From Parasponia andersonii (lineage: Eukaryota; Streptophyta; Magnoliopsida; Rosales; Cannabaceae): DNA of 64,000 nucleotides. The notes beneath the pieces were generated by a model that saw nothing but the letters and a program-made list of their open reading frames with translations, did no database searches and was not told the origin of the DNA. The stretch spans positions 1,394,344 through 1,458,343 of the forward strand of contig JXTB01000015.1 in NCBI GenBank assembly GCA_002914805.1, written 5' to 3'. Of the stretch, positions 47,240 through 59,439 are shown one piece after another (positions within the stretch are counted from its first letter, which is position 1; each line of letters opens with the position of its first letter). The position numbers were made by a program, and so were the translations under genes.

Positions 47240-47906
47240 TGTTATGCGGTCTAAAATCCTAAGGTCGCATAAGTAAAGGTTAAGTTCGACCTCCTCCGTA
47301 TTGGATATGTGCGACCTCTTCCGCTTAGGTTATATGCGACCTCCTCCGTGTAGTCGTATGACCTCTTTTGCATAAGTATGCGCGACCTTCTCTGTATAGG
47401 TTGTGGGCGACCTCTTCCGCAAGAAAAGGGAAACAAGTCTATGCTTCATCAAATAGGAAACCTGCAAGGAAAGGGAAACAGGAGTCCTCTATTTATGATC
47501 AACCAGTTACCCGTTTTGAGTAGTTATCTAATTATGTTGTTACTTAAATTGTATTACCCAATTGTATAGTTACCCATTTTTACAATTAGGAACATTGGGT
47601 TACTTCACCTATATAAAGGGGACTCAATGTTTCAGAGGGGGATCCCAATGGTTTTCAGTTTTCTAATTTCCAGACTTCAAAATTCCGACTCCCAGTTTGA
47701 GAGAGGTTTCTAGACGAGACATTGTACCCTTGAGTGCTTGTAATTCCCCATAAAATAGTAAAAAACAGTGGACGTAAGCTCATCTTTTTTGGCTGAACCA
47801 CTATAAAAATCCTCTCTCTTTATTTGCTTTGATTAATAACCCAACTTACATAAGCCGCATCTCTTAATTTTTTCTAAATTTATTGTTGATAAAACCTCCA
47901 TCAATA
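47240..47906 (+). repeat. 3' LTR of Tat element 2
   Basis: Begins TGTTATGCGG, ends CATCAATA, 667 bp. Confidence 0.93.
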
Positions 47907-47911
47907 GTATA
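47907..47911. repeat. right target-site duplication of Tat element 2 (GTATA)
   Basis: Exact copy of 39687-39691. Confidence 0.9.
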
Positions 47912-48092
47912 TAACCCCCAAAAAAATTTACAATGTACATGTATATGATAATTTTGCATCATACAATCAATTGATTTGTAGTTCTATTCTTATATGTAAT
48001 GTATTTCAATTATGTTTGCAGGAGTGAAACTAAATTTAGTGAAGAGGAATTAAGAGGTTCATATCATGCAAAGTATTCAAACTAATTGTACC

Positions 48093-48097
48093 AAAAA
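48093..48097. repeat. left target-site duplication of element 4 (AAAAA)
   Basis: AAAAA on both sides (48093-48097 and 58113-58117). It has low information but sits exactly at both LTR ends. Confidence 0.65.
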
Positions 48098-50751
48098 TGT
48101 CACGACTCAAACTTTAGGACAGTGACAGAAGGATAATTTTGCTAAATTTAGAAATCCCTAAATTTATTTATAAAAAAAAGTTTTAAAGAGTTTTGAATTT
48201 TTAAAACAGCACAATTAATAAAAATATTTAGAATTCTAACTAAAGAACCTATACCACAATTCATAGTCATCAATAAACATAAATTGAATAATTATTAAAA
48301 AAAACCAAATCCAAATAGTTAATCGAGCATCATCATTCATGCTTCAACATTAGCTAATATGGCATATATAGTTTACACACATATTCAAAGTAGCATACTT
48401 AGTTCGAATGCTAGCATAATTTATTTATTTAATAAGACATAAACACAAGTCTTAAATCCACACTCTTAGTATTACCAAGTCATGAACTACAAGTAAAAGA
48501 TAGCCTCTTAATCCATTTGTTGGTCGTCAATGTCACACTGAACATCACTTGTGGAGAAAGCAAGGGGTGAGCATAAAATGCCCAATAAGTTACCCAATTA
48601 CTCTTTTTGGAAATTTTTTTTTATAATTCTCAAAACATCTACATAATTAGTAGTACTAGAAAGCGTTTTATAAATATAAAATATTCAAAACATAAGTAGA
48701 AAACCATTAAAGAAAATTATGCTAAAGACCAAAACCATATATCAAGGTTAAAACATATTGAAAATTGTAATAAAACAAGCATAGTGTACATCACATAAAT
48801 CAACATAGCACATGAGTTCACATCCTCTCATCATGATTAGAGCAACTTATACTACATGTACTGAGTGCTCCCTGCCTGACATCTATATCTGGAAACTGAA
48901 TGGACACTTGTGTATCTAATCCTACCAAGCCGGAGAAGTACTGAATGTCTACACCTACCGAGTGGAGATAGTCAGAAAATAAACTTCATGCTCAGGTTTA
49001 CTGGCTCTCACCGAAGGCGGGTGTACTAGTCCATCTACTACAACACCGCAACGCTTGAGATGACTCTCATGCATGATCACATAAAATATGCGATATGCGG
49101 AGTCGCGAACAACCATGCAGTGGTTTCACATTCTAGGTATAATCTGATTTTTAAATAGAAATCCATTTTGCACTTAAAATATTTGACATTTCAATTCTTT
49201 TGATTTAATCAAATCCCAAGCATAAAACTTATACAAAATCATACGTAAAATATCCAAAGTAGTCTCCAATATTTTCAAAATTCACAATTAACTAAAATAA
49301 TTATTCAAACAATTTAATTTAATAAAATCACGAAATTTCACTTTTCACAATAAATTTCAATTTTTATGAAAAATAAGAGAAAACAAACAATTTAATTTAA
49401 TAAAATCACGAAATTTCACTTTTCACAATAAATTTCAATTTTTATGAAAAATAAGAGAAAACAAGGCAATTGAACCCCTTCCCTCGAAATTGTAGTTATG
49501 TTGAGCTAACGACGCTCGAAAAGTCCTCTGTTTATCAGCTAATTTTCAGACGATCGTTTCTGGATCCCAACACGTTTACTTGAAAAAGTGAATTTCAAAA
49601 CAGGCCGTCAGATTGAGAAACGAAGGTCACCACTAGATTCATAACACCCAAAAATATTGGGTTTGACATAAAGTTTGTCAAAAATGGATCCCAGTGCGGG
49701 ACCAACCTCTGGCACACAAAATGTTACAATTCACGAGCTATTTTCTTGATTTTCGTGACACTTCAGAATATAGTGATATTTAATATTAAAATTTATGTCC
49801 TGACCTCACTGAGTCCAAATTCGAAGTCAAAACTCAGTTTCGAGGTCCTTAGCATTAAATGGGCTCAAAAATAACATTTTTAGAAAATATTTAGAAAAAT
49901 ACCACTTTTTCATATCGATCATTATTGCACTGCTAAACTTCGTTTCAGTGCTTCAAAATCATGAGATTTCTTGTTCTAATCTCCTCTGTCATGCGGTATA
50001 ATTTTCTTAGGATAAATAACTCAATTCCAAAATAATTATAAAAATACCACAAATTTTTAATATTATAAAAATACTACAGTGATGAAATTCTCACTTGAGC
50101 CGAGTTAGAAGTCGTGGGTAGTTAGATTGAAAGAGGTGTCGAGATGAGTTGAACAATAGCAACGGCGAACTGATCGGACATCGGAGGAAGAAGCGGCGGG
50201 CAAAAAACCGTTCTGGTAGCGTAAGTTTCGGCAGCCCATAACTCTGGTGAGGTGCGATGTTTCACAGTGGCAGTACCGAGCGTGTGTTCGTAAGCGGCTT
50301 CCAGTCAGGTCAGGCAAGCACCTCAGGCACAGTGGCGGCTGGTGAGGTCTCAGATGAACAGTAGCAAAGTGATGGGTTTTTCATTTTGACTATGGGCCTT
50401 TGGGGAAAAAAAAGAAGAAAAATTTGGGGAATTAATAGGCAATATTTGAAACTGTATATAATGGGACACGTAATGTAATCTGATTTAACCAAAAAACTCT
50501 TTAAAATTCTACTTTGGCCACAAATTTTAAAGAGATTTTTTCACTTTAGTCCCTCCATAATTATATTTAAATCCTCGATTTTCATTTTTTTTCACCTTTA
50601 CCCCAAATGTACTTAGATTTTATATTGTCCAGATTTAATTCCAAATAAAATATTTCAGATTTTTATTTAAGTAAATTCAAAAATAAAAAATTACCAAAAT
50701 ACCCTTGAATCAAAATTATTTATTTAACCTTATAAAATTTGGGATTGTACA
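48098..50751 (-). repeat. 3' LTR of element 4
   Basis: 2,654 bp; plus strand starts TGTCACGACTC and ends GGGATTGTACA. It contains a 78-bp tandem duplication (49306-49461) that the other LTR lacks. Confidence 0.9.
49306..49461. repeat. 78-bp tandem duplication in the 3' LTR of element 4
   Basis: Two practically identical 78-bp units starting CAAACAATTTAATTTAATAA. The partner LTR has a single unit near 56735-56812. Confidence 0.9.
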
Positions 50752-50764
50752 TCCTCTTCCCCTT
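50752..50764 (-). other. polypurine tract of element 4
   Basis: AAGGGGAAGAGGA on the minus strand, directly before the TGTACAATCC start of the 3' LTR. Confidence 0.8.
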
Positions 50765-50799
50765 AGAGGAATTTCATTTCAAAATTTGAATATAATACA

Positions 50800-51100
50800 A
50801 GAATTCAAAGTACAACCTCAAGTTAGAAATCAAACAGATGAGAATATTTCTCATACATTTCTATTTTTAGCTCCCAAGTGGCTTCGACTTCCTTATGGTG
50901 TTGCCAGAGGACCTTGATAAGCGGTATTTCTCTATTCCGAAGTACTTTGAGCTTTCTTCCCAGTATTCGAACTGGTTGTTCCTCATATATTATGTCTTCT
51001 TGTAACGACTCTTCCACATACTGAATGACATGTGATGGGTCAGGCACGTACTTTCTAAGTATCGAGACATGAAAGACATTGTGCACTCAGCTCAATTATG
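50800..51100 (-). pseudogene. integrase C-terminus and chromodomain of element 4
   Basis: NVFHVSILRKYVPDPSHVIQ is the typical end of chromovirus integrases. It is followed by LGRKLKVLRNREIPLIKVLW and ATWELKIEMYEKYSHLF, a chromodomain of the Tekay type (V-L-W..H...ATWE..M...YP.LF). In this group chromodomains are thought to steer integration to heterochromatin. Confidence 0.85.
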
Positions 51101-52400
51101 GTGGTAAGTCCAAACAATATGCTACGGGTCTAATTATAGCAGTAATGTCAAATGGTCAAACATGCTTTAGAGCCAATTTGTCTTTAAGTCCAAATCTAGT
51201 AATCCTACGCCTTGGTGTCACTTTTAAGAACACTCTATCACCAATTCGAGCTCTATTTCTTATCTCTTTGGGTCCGCATAGCTTTTATGAAGACTCTACA
51301 TAACCTTAAGTCTTTTGTGAATCTTATTAATTTTCTCAGTAGTCTCTTATGTCAGTTCTGCCCCAAGAGTAACACGTTCTTCTACATCAGTCCAACACAA
51401 GGATGATCTACATGGTCTCCCATATAGTACTTCATATGAAACCATGCCAAGACTGGTTTGGTAGCTATTATTGTAAGAAAACTCCACCAATAACCGGTGA
51501 TCATCCCAGCTCCAACAAAATCCAGTGTACAAGAGCGAAGCATGTCTTCTAGAATCTGAATAGTCCTATCAGATTAGTCATCTGTCTGAGGACAGTAAGC
51601 AATACTGACATTTAATTCTTTTCCCAAAGCTCTCTACAAAGCTTTCCAAAACTTAGATGTAAATCTTGGGTCTCTGTCAGATACTATGCTTGATGACACT
51701 CCATGTAATCAAACAATATTGTCAATGTAGAGACGACTAAGCTTGTTAAGTAAAAAATCAGACCTGGTCAGTAAGAAATGAGCAGTTTTTGCCATACAAT
51801 CAATAATCACACAAACTGCATCGCTCTTTCTTCGAGTCGGTGGCAGACCCATTACAAAGTCCATTGTGTAGTAGTCCAACTGGTCTCTAGTGTTCTACCT
51901 TGACTTGATGACAAGTCATGCACTTAGCCACAAAGGTAGCTATATCACGTTTCATACCTTTCCACTAATATTGTCTTTTTAGATCATGGTACATCTTTGT
52001 ACTACTAGGATGTACTATAAATTTTGACTTATGAGCCTCAGTGAAAATAGTTTCTCTAAGATGATAATCATGCCTCAGTGAAAATAGTTTCTCTAAAATG
52101 ATAATCATTAGCTATTGCTAGTTTTCCTCTTAAAAGCACAAATCCTTCTTTATTTATACTTTAATCTTTTAGTTGTTCACTACTTTCAATTTGATTCCAA
52201 ATCACTCTCAACTCTTGGTCTTGCTATTGACTTTGCTGTATTGTCTAGAGAAGTGCTGGCGTGGCCACAACATTACTAAAATAAGCAGTTTTACTAGTCT
52301 CAAAGTACTGCAAATTATAGTCACTAGTTGTAACTGAGTTTTTCCAATCATCAAATATTAGTGCCACTAGTGAGCTAAGCAGTTTTCTACTCAACACATC
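51100..52400 (-). pseudogene. integrase region of element 4
   Basis: The core end reads WDDHRLLVEFSYNNSYQTSL, then GMVSYEVLYGRPCRS (51347-51532), typical of Tekay integrases. Remains of the catalytic core and of the zinc-binding region extend to about 52.3 kb. Broken many times. Confidence 0.8.
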
Positions 52401-53560
52401 AACTATAACATTGGCCTTACCAAAATGATACTACAAGCTAAAATCATAGTCCTCCATATACTTAATCCTACTTCATTGTCCTAAATTTAGATCTCTTTGG
52501 GTAAAGAGATATTTTCAACTCTTGTGATCAGAGAATATTTCGAATTTCATACCATATAAACAACACCTTTAGATTTTGAGTGCGAAAATTACTACCGCAT
52601 ATTCCAAGTCATGGGTAAAATAGTTTCTCTCATGTGACTTCAACTAATGAAAAACATATACTACAACTGGACCATTTTGCATCAGAATACATCCCAATCC
52701 TATCTTCGAAGCATCGGTATACACCATGTAAAGTTCATTACTCTCAAGAATAATAAGAATATGTGTAGTTGTCCAACTGTACTTCAGTTTCCTGAAAGCT
52801 TCTTCACAATCACTACCCCAAACGGACTTGACATCTTTCCTGGTCAACCTTGTCAATAGTAATGCAACCCTTGAGAAGTTCTGGACAAAACGATGGTAAT
52901 AGCCTACCAAACTGAGGAAACTTTATATCTCTGTCACATTCTTTGGTTTTTCCCACTTTAGAATGACTTCTACTTTAGCAGGATCAACTGAGATACCTTC
53001 TTGAGAAATTACATGCCCTAAGAATTTAACTTCTGACATCCAGAAGTCATATTTTGATATCATGACATATAACTATTGACTTCTCAAAACTTCAAACACT
53101 ATCCTCAAATGTTCAACATACTTTTCCTGAGTCTTGGAATACACCAGGATATCATCAATAAAAACAATCACAAAATGATCCAAGTATAGCCTAAAAATTC
53201 GATTTGTGGGATCCATAAAAGCTATAGGTGCATTCATCAAACCAAAAGGCATTACCATGTACTCAAAGTGACCGTAACGAGTTCTAAATATTATTTTCAG
53301 TGTATCATTCTCTCTTATATTCACCTAGTGATAACCTTATCTCAAGTCAATTTTGGAGAAGAATCTTAAACCACCAAATTAATCACATAGCTCGTCAATC
53401 CCTGGCAAAGTATACTTGTTCTTTATTGTCAGCTGGTGTAACTTTCTATAGTCCACACAAAGCCTTAAAGTACTGTCAGCTTTCTTGGCGAATAAAACTG
53501 GAGCACCCCAAAAGAGAAGTACTACTCTGAATGAAATCCTTGGATATGAAATCATCTTAC
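52400..53560 (-). pseudogene. reverse transcriptase and RNase H of element 4
   Basis: [22 protein letters not shown], then [19 protein letters not shown], with the catalytic I-D-D box (53073-53324). The connection and RNase H (52644-52910) read GYYHRFVQNFSRVA, then YTDASKIGLGCILMQNG with the first catalytic D. Broken fossil. Confidence 0.88.
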
Positions 53561-53899
53561 TATTCTCTTAATTCGTTCAAATCTGTAGAAGCCATGCGGT
53601 AGGCTGGAATAGAAACTGACTGAGCCCCAGGAATAAGGTCAATACAAAACTCGATCTCTCCATCTGGTGGTAGTCTTAGTAAATCCTCTAGAAATACCTC
53701 TAGATAGTCACTCACCAACAGTATCCATAGGTCTTGATCATCAAATCAGTTCTCATCTTGCCATTAATGGCAAATAAGTTCCTATAATATTCAAGTTTCT
53801 TCCTACTGTCCAAATAGGCTTTCAGAATAGAACTTGGTTTCAATGAATTCATTCAAGCTTGATACATTATGGGTTATCCATCATCCAGAAAAAGAATAC

Positions 53900-55440
53900 T
53901 TGTTTATCATAATAATCGACAATAGCTCAATACTTGGATAACCAATCCATACCGGGTATTGCATCATATTGTCTCATTGGCAACGTAATTAAATCAACAA
54001 GTAACTATTTACCATGAATCACCACATAACAAGATTTACACACATAAGACACATAAGCTACTCAACCTAAAGGTGTTCCCAATGTCAAGACATAATCCAA
54101 TTCAGAAAATTCTAACCTCAATAGTTGAGCAAACAAAAAGGATATGAATGAATGAGATACACTAGTATCAAACAAAATATATGCCTAAGAGTGTGAAATA
54201 AGAACCATACCATTAACAACACCTCGGCTAGTGTATTCATTTGTACCATCGGTTCTAGAAATTGCATAAACTTGGCCAGTAACTTCTCCTTTTCCTTTAT
54301 TCTCTCTTCTTTGTCCAGGACGATTACTGCTAGATCCTAGGTCACTTCTACCATATCCATGCCCTCCTTGACTCCCTGAATCCAAGGAGTCTAAAAATTC
54401 TAAGTGTAACCCTGGGGGTAGTACTGGTGCTGGTAAGGTGGTGGAAATGAAAAAACTTGGGAAACATCCCGAGATTACTGAGACCTAGCTTGAGTTTTCT
54501 GGTAAGTTGCTGAACCAGAATAGCTTCCAAGTGGTCCTCCCTAAGAAAGAGGGGATTTCTACAGATGTTTTGGGCACTCATTCCTCTTATGGACTTGCTG
54601 ACCATAGTGGTCATATATATAGGGATTAAACCTTCTTTTACCTGATGAACCACTGCTAGTATAGTTTTCATTGTTTGGTGAACCTTGGGTAGACCACTGT
54701 TCTTGGTTCCTCTTGTTCACTTTTCTATCATTGCTTTTATTCTTTCTTGCACCTTACTCATTTTCTATGGCTTTAGCTCGTTGGGTAGCTAACACTACCT
54801 TAAAGAGAGTGGCAAATGATTGAATAGCAATATGATTGTGGATGTTTCGATTCAGACCATTCTTGAACTTTGTAATCCAGTAAGTGTCACTTACCGCTGG
54901 CCTAACGGCAAGGCTTACCAATTCTATAACTCTATCATGTATGGGTTAACTGTTCTATTCCCCTAAGTAAGTCTCTCAAAATGACCAACCTCTTCAGTTT
55001 GTTGATCATCATTTGCATAATATATTTTGAAGAGTCTCTCAAATTCTTCCCATATTATGCCTTTTACATTCTACATAACCTCAATAGTCTTCCATCAATG
55101 GATAGCATTTCCTGTCAAGCGAGATATAACAAATACAACCTAGAACTCTTTAGAAGTACCAAGGGTCCGAAAGTATCATATCATCTCATGCAACCATCAT
55201 ACTGTCTAGGTTGAAGGCGCATAAATTTTTAAAGATGGTCAGCTTGATCGGGTTAATGCTCTTGTTGTTGTTGAGGTTGAGATTAAGACTGATAGTTGGG
55301 ACCTTGTATCTCAAGAAAAGTGTGACGCATTGCTTCAAAAAACTGGTTGAAGTCTTGTGGAACTAGAGGGGGCTCGGCACCAGGTTGGTGCCTCAAAGCT
55401 TTCCTATGAGGCATTTTTGAAAGTCTAAAATGATATACCA
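53900..55440 (-). pseudogene. gag and protease region of element 4
   Basis: It starts near 55410 with MPHRKALRHQPGAEPPLVPQ, then FFEAMRHTFLEIQ. The middle corresponds to the gag domain, and 54185-54671 to a Gly/Ser-rich zinc-knuckle region (GYGRSDLGSSSNRPGQRREN). The protease would follow at about 53.9-54.2 kb. The reading frame is interrupted often and the subdomain borders are estimates. Confidence 0.65.
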
Positions 55441-55528
55441 AACTATTAAGGAGGTAATGATGCATATCGTCTTAAAAACAATTTTAATCTAATTCAATGG
55501 TACTATATACAGGGTATTTAAATCTCCG

Positions 55529-55540
55529 GCTCTGATATCA
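55529..55540 (-). other. primer-binding site of element 4 (initiator tRNA-Met type)
   Basis: The minus strand reads TGATATCAGAGC, one mismatch from TGGTATCAGAGC, the common plant site complementary to the initiator methionine tRNA. It lies 7 bases inside the 5' LTR. Confidence 0.8.
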
Positions 55541-55547
55541 CAATTTC

Positions 55548-58112
55548 TGTCATGACCTAAATCTTGGGGTAGTAGCAGAAGGAGAATTTCGCTAGAATTG
55601 GAAATTCCCCAATTTATAAAGAAAAAAAATTTAAAGAGTTTTGAATTTTTAAAACAACACGATTAATAAAAATATTTAGAATTCCAACCAATAAACTTAT
55701 CTCAGAGTTCATAGTCACCAATAAATATAGACTGAATAATTATTAGAAAAACTAAATCTAAATAATTAATCAAGCATCGTTATTCAGACCTCAATATCAG
55801 CTAGTATAGCATATCATAGTTTACAGACATATTCAAAGTAGCATACTTAGTTCAAATGCTAGCATAATCCATTTATTAAACAAGACATAGAAACAAGCCT
55901 TAAATCCACAATCGTAGCATTACCAAGTTACGAACTACAAGTAAAAGATAGCCTCTTAATCTGCTTGTTGGTCGTCAATGTCACACTAAACACTACCTGT
56001 GGAGAACGTAGGGGGTGAGTATAAAATGCCTAGTAGGTTACCCAATTACCCTTTTGGGGAAAAAATTTTTATAATCCTCAAAACATCTACATGGTTAGTA
56101 GTACTAGAAAGTATTTTATAAATATAAAGTATTCAAAATATAAGTAGAAAACCACTGCAGTTAATCACGCTAAAGACCAAAACTATATATCAAGGTGAAA
56201 ACATATTGAAAATCATAGTAAAACAAGCATAGTACACATCACATAAGCTCTTATCCTCTCATCACAACTAGAGTAACTTATACTATATGTATTAAGTGTT
56301 CTATACTTGATATCTATCTCTGGAAACCAGAGGGATACCCATGTGTCTAATCCTTCCGAGGCGGAGGGGCACTAAATTCCTACACCTACCAAGTGGAGAT
56401 AGTTAAAAAATAAACCTCGCGTAGGTTTACGGGCTCTTACCAAAAGAAAGTGTACTAGTCTGCCTACTACAACATCACAATGTCTAAGATGATTCTTATG
56501 CATGATCACATGAAATGTGCAATATATGGAGTCGTAAACAATCATGCAATGATTTAACATTCTAGACATATTCTGATTTTTAAATAAAAATCTATTTTGT
56601 ACTTAAAATATTTGACAGTTCAATTCTTTTGATTTAATCAAATCCTAACTATAAAACTTATACAAAATCACATGTAAAATATCCAGAGCGGTCTCCAATA
56701 TTTTACAAATTCACAATTCACTAAAATAATTATTCAAACAATTTAATTTAATAAAATCACGAAATTTCACTTTTCATAATAAATTCTAATTTTTATGAAA
56801 ATAAGAGAAAATAAGACAATTGAACCCCTACCTCGAAATAATAGTTATGTTGAGCTAACGACACTAGAAAACTCCTTTATTGATCAATTGATTGTTCAGA
56901 CGGTCATTTTCAAATCCCAACACATTCATTTGAAAAAATGAATTTCCAAATGGGGTCTCAGACTGAGAAACAAAGGTCACCGTTGAATTCAGAATACTCA
57001 AAAATATTAGGTTAGATATAAAGTTTGTCAAAAATGGGTCTCAGTACAGGACCAGCCCATGAATAGCAAAACGATGCAATTCACGAGTTATTTTCTTAAT
57101 TTTCGTGTCACTTCAGAATATAGTGATATTTTATATCAAAATTCATGTCTTGACCTGACTGAGTCCAAATTCAAAGTCAGAACTCAGTTTTGAGGTCCCT
57201 AGCATTAAATGGGCTCAAAATTCCCAAAGTTATAAAAATAATATTTTTGGAAACATTTAGAAAATACCACTTTTTATTATCGATAATTAATGCACTTCCA
57301 AACTCTATTTTAATGCTTTAGAATCATGATATTTCTTATTCCAATCTCCTCTGTCACATGGTATAATTTTCTCAAGATAAATATTTCAATTCTGAAATAA
57401 TTACAAAAATACCATAAAATTTTAATATTATAAAAATGCTACAATGACAAATTCTCGCCAGAGCCGAGTTAGAAGTCGTGAGTGATTGAAAATAAAAGTT
57501 GGTATCGAGGCGAGTTGAATGACAATGACGGCGAGCTGATCGAACATTGGAGGAAGAAACAGTGGGCAAAAAACCGTTCCGGTGGCGGAAGTTTCGGCAG
57601 CCCGTAACTCTGGCAAGGTGTGACGTTTCGTGCGGCGGCATTGGGCGTGTGTTTGTCAGCGGCTTTCAGTCAGGATTGGTAGGTGCGTCAAGCATAGCAA
57701 CGGCTAGTGAGGTCTCAAATGAACAGTAGCAGAGTGATGGGTTTTCCGTTTTGGCTGGAGACCTCTGGGGATAAAGAAGAAAAATTTGAGGAATTAATAG
57801 GTCATTTCTGAAACTGTAAATGATGGAGCACGTGGCATAATCTAGTTTGGCCAAAAAACTCTTTAAAATTCTACTTTGGCCACAAATTTTAAAGAGATTA
57901 TTTCACTTTAGTCCCTTCTTAATTATATTTAGATACTCAGTTTTCATTTCTTTTTCATTTTTACCCCAAATGCACCTAGACTTTATATTGTCTAGATTCA
58001 ATTCTAAATAAAATATTTCAGATTTTATTTAATTAAATCTAAAAATAAAAAATTACCAAATACCCTTGAATTAAAATTACTTATTAAACCATATAAAATT
58101 TAGGATTTTACA
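55548..58112 (-). repeat. 5' LTR of element 4
   Basis: 2,565 bp; plus strand starts TGTCATGACCT and ends GGATTTTACA. Confidence 0.9.
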
Positions 58113-58117
58113 AAAAA

Positions 58118-58717
58118 GGTTTCCCCATATAGTATATGTATTACATTGATTCCATAATTAATCTTCTGTAATAATGTCTGGTTTATAAGTAAAATGTTAT
58201 AAGGACGTAGAATTTTTCCGAGCAACAATATAAATTTGTGAATAGCTGAAGGATCTTTTAATTTCTTTTCCCCTGATTACATTTCTCGCTGCAATTCTCT
58301 ATATGCATAGGCTCAATTATTGTGGAAAAATAAGTTCATAATTACTAATTCTACAAGTTTGGTCAAATTTATGGGCATACGTTTCCTTTTGCCTCTTTTA
58401 GTTGTTATATATTGATATGAGAATGATTCAGTAGACGTATACATAGCCTCATAGATTCATAGTTGCAATTGTTCGCAAATGCATATCTTCAAAAGGCCGC
58501 CAACATTTATTGCGTATTCATTAATTTGGAAAAATATTTGAATTTCCCTTATTCTATGATATATTATATTTATGAATCAAAACCAAATAGGACAATTAAT
58601 GTCTCTTTGGTAGTCATAAAATCCAGTTCAATAATATTATAAAAAGAATATAGTATTTGCAATCGCCTTCATGAAATTACTTGATGAGCATGTGTTTAAC
58701 CACAATCGAACACAAAA
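58118..58717. other. AT-rich spacer between element 4 and Tat element 3
   Basis: No gene and no clear repeat seen. Confidence 0.5.
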
Positions 58718-58759
58718 CTAGATGTTGTGCAGTATAAAATCCTATGTCAAGTCGCATAG

Positions 58760-58884
58760 GTTGCAAGCGACCTCCACCGCAGAAGTTATATGCGACCTCC
58801 ACCGCATAAGTTATGTGCGACCTCCTCCAAATAGGTTATGTGCGACCTCCACTGCAGAAGTTATGTGCGAATTCCTCCGAATAG
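58760..58884. repeat. 25-bp tandem array in the LTR of Tat element 3 (5 units)
   Basis: Five units of exactly 25 bp, such as GTTATGTGCGACCTCCTCCA + AATAG, with alternating CCGCATAA-type and CCGAATAG-type ends; a partial sixth follows. Confidence 0.88.
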
Positions 58885-59089
58885 GTTATGTGCGATCCGA
58901 AAGAAAAGGAGACTAGTCTTTGCTTCGTCAAACGGATAACCTACAAGGAAAGGGAAACAAAAGTTTCTCTTTCAAGTTCAACCAGTTACCCAATTTAAGT
59001 AATTACCCAATTATATTGTTACTCAAATTATATTACCCGATTGCATAGTTACCCATTCTCACAATTGGGAACATTGAGCTACCTTCATC

Positions 59090-59098
59090 TATATAAAG
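59090..59098 (+). promoter_or_regulatory. TATA box in the LTR of Tat element 3
   Basis: TATATAAAG within the shared context CATC.ATATAAAGGGAGTTCA. Confidence 0.6.
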
Positions 59099-59375
59099 GG
59101 AGTTCAATATTTCAGGACAGGGACTTTTTTTCGAATCTAGAGAAGAAAAAGAATTCTGAAGAGTATTTTCTTCTTTCCAGCCAACATATTGTAATTGTGA
59201 GTTCTTGTAATTCTCCAGAAAGTAGTGAAAAATAGTGAACGTAAGCTCATCTTTTTCGGGGCTGAACCACTCTAAAATCTTGGTCTCTTTATTTGCTTTG
59301 ATTAATAACCCAGTTCACACAAGCCACATCTCATAATTTTTTTTAAATTTATTGTTAAGAAAACCTCCATTAATA

Positions 59376-59393
59376 ATTGGCGCTAGAAGGAGG
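59376..59393 (+). other. primer-binding-site region of Tat element 3
   Basis: ATTGGCGCTAGAAGGAGG follows the LTR directly. The TGGCGC core makes this the best-preserved of the three sites. Confidence 0.6.
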
Positions 59394-59439
59394 GCTATTT
59401 CAGCAAAACAGTTTGTCAAATTTCACTTTTTTAATAATA

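Larger units (their letters stand above)
39692..47906 (+). mobile_element. Tat element 2: non-autonomous Ty3/gypsy Tat element
   Basis: 8.2 kb with two 667-bp LTRs and a perfect GTATA duplication. Parts in order: 5' LTR, primer-site region, gag, protease, a trace of the integrase C-terminus, then on the opposite strand the accessory gene also seen in element 1, then the 3' LTR. No reverse transcriptase, RNase H or integrase core is visible. Counting by eye, the LTRs differ at about 33 of 667 positions, mostly transitions, or about 5%; at 1.3e-8 per site per year that means about 2 million years. The remaining coding parts are broken several times. Non-autonomous LTR elements that keep gag are known in plants (TR-GAG type). 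Confidence 0.92.
48098..58112 (-). mobile_element. Element 4: chromovirus (Tekay/Del-like) Ty3/gypsy retrotransposon
   Basis: 10.0 kb, minus orientation. LTRs at 48098-50751 and 55548-58112 with minus-strand TGTA..GACA ends. Next to the 5' LTR (right) lies a primer site for initiator tRNA-Met with one mismatch (TGATATCAGAGC); next to the 3' LTR (left) lies a polypurine tract (AAGGGGAAGAGGA). Order: gag, protease, RT, RNase H, integrase, chromodomain. Long LTRs of about 2.6 kb and the terminal chromodomain fit Tekay. Coding parts are broken many times. The LTRs differ by more than those of the Tat elements, so this insertion looks older. Confidence 0.92.
58723..59375 (+). repeat. 5' LTR of Tat element 3
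   Basis: 653 bp, begins TGTTGTGCAG and ends CATTAATA. It has a 25-bp array at 58760-58884 and a TATA box at 59090-59098. It is closer to element 1 than to element 2 in the array sequence. Confidence 0.88.

Noticed and set aside
48000-48092. Possible exon after TTATGTTTGCAG|GAGTG
   Set aside because: A good-looking splice acceptor but only about 20 codons before stops, and no partner exon in the flanks.
57372-57729. Overlapping frames near the right LTR of element 4
   Set aside because: The same frames occur in the other LTR (50105-50492); part of the LTR, not a gene.
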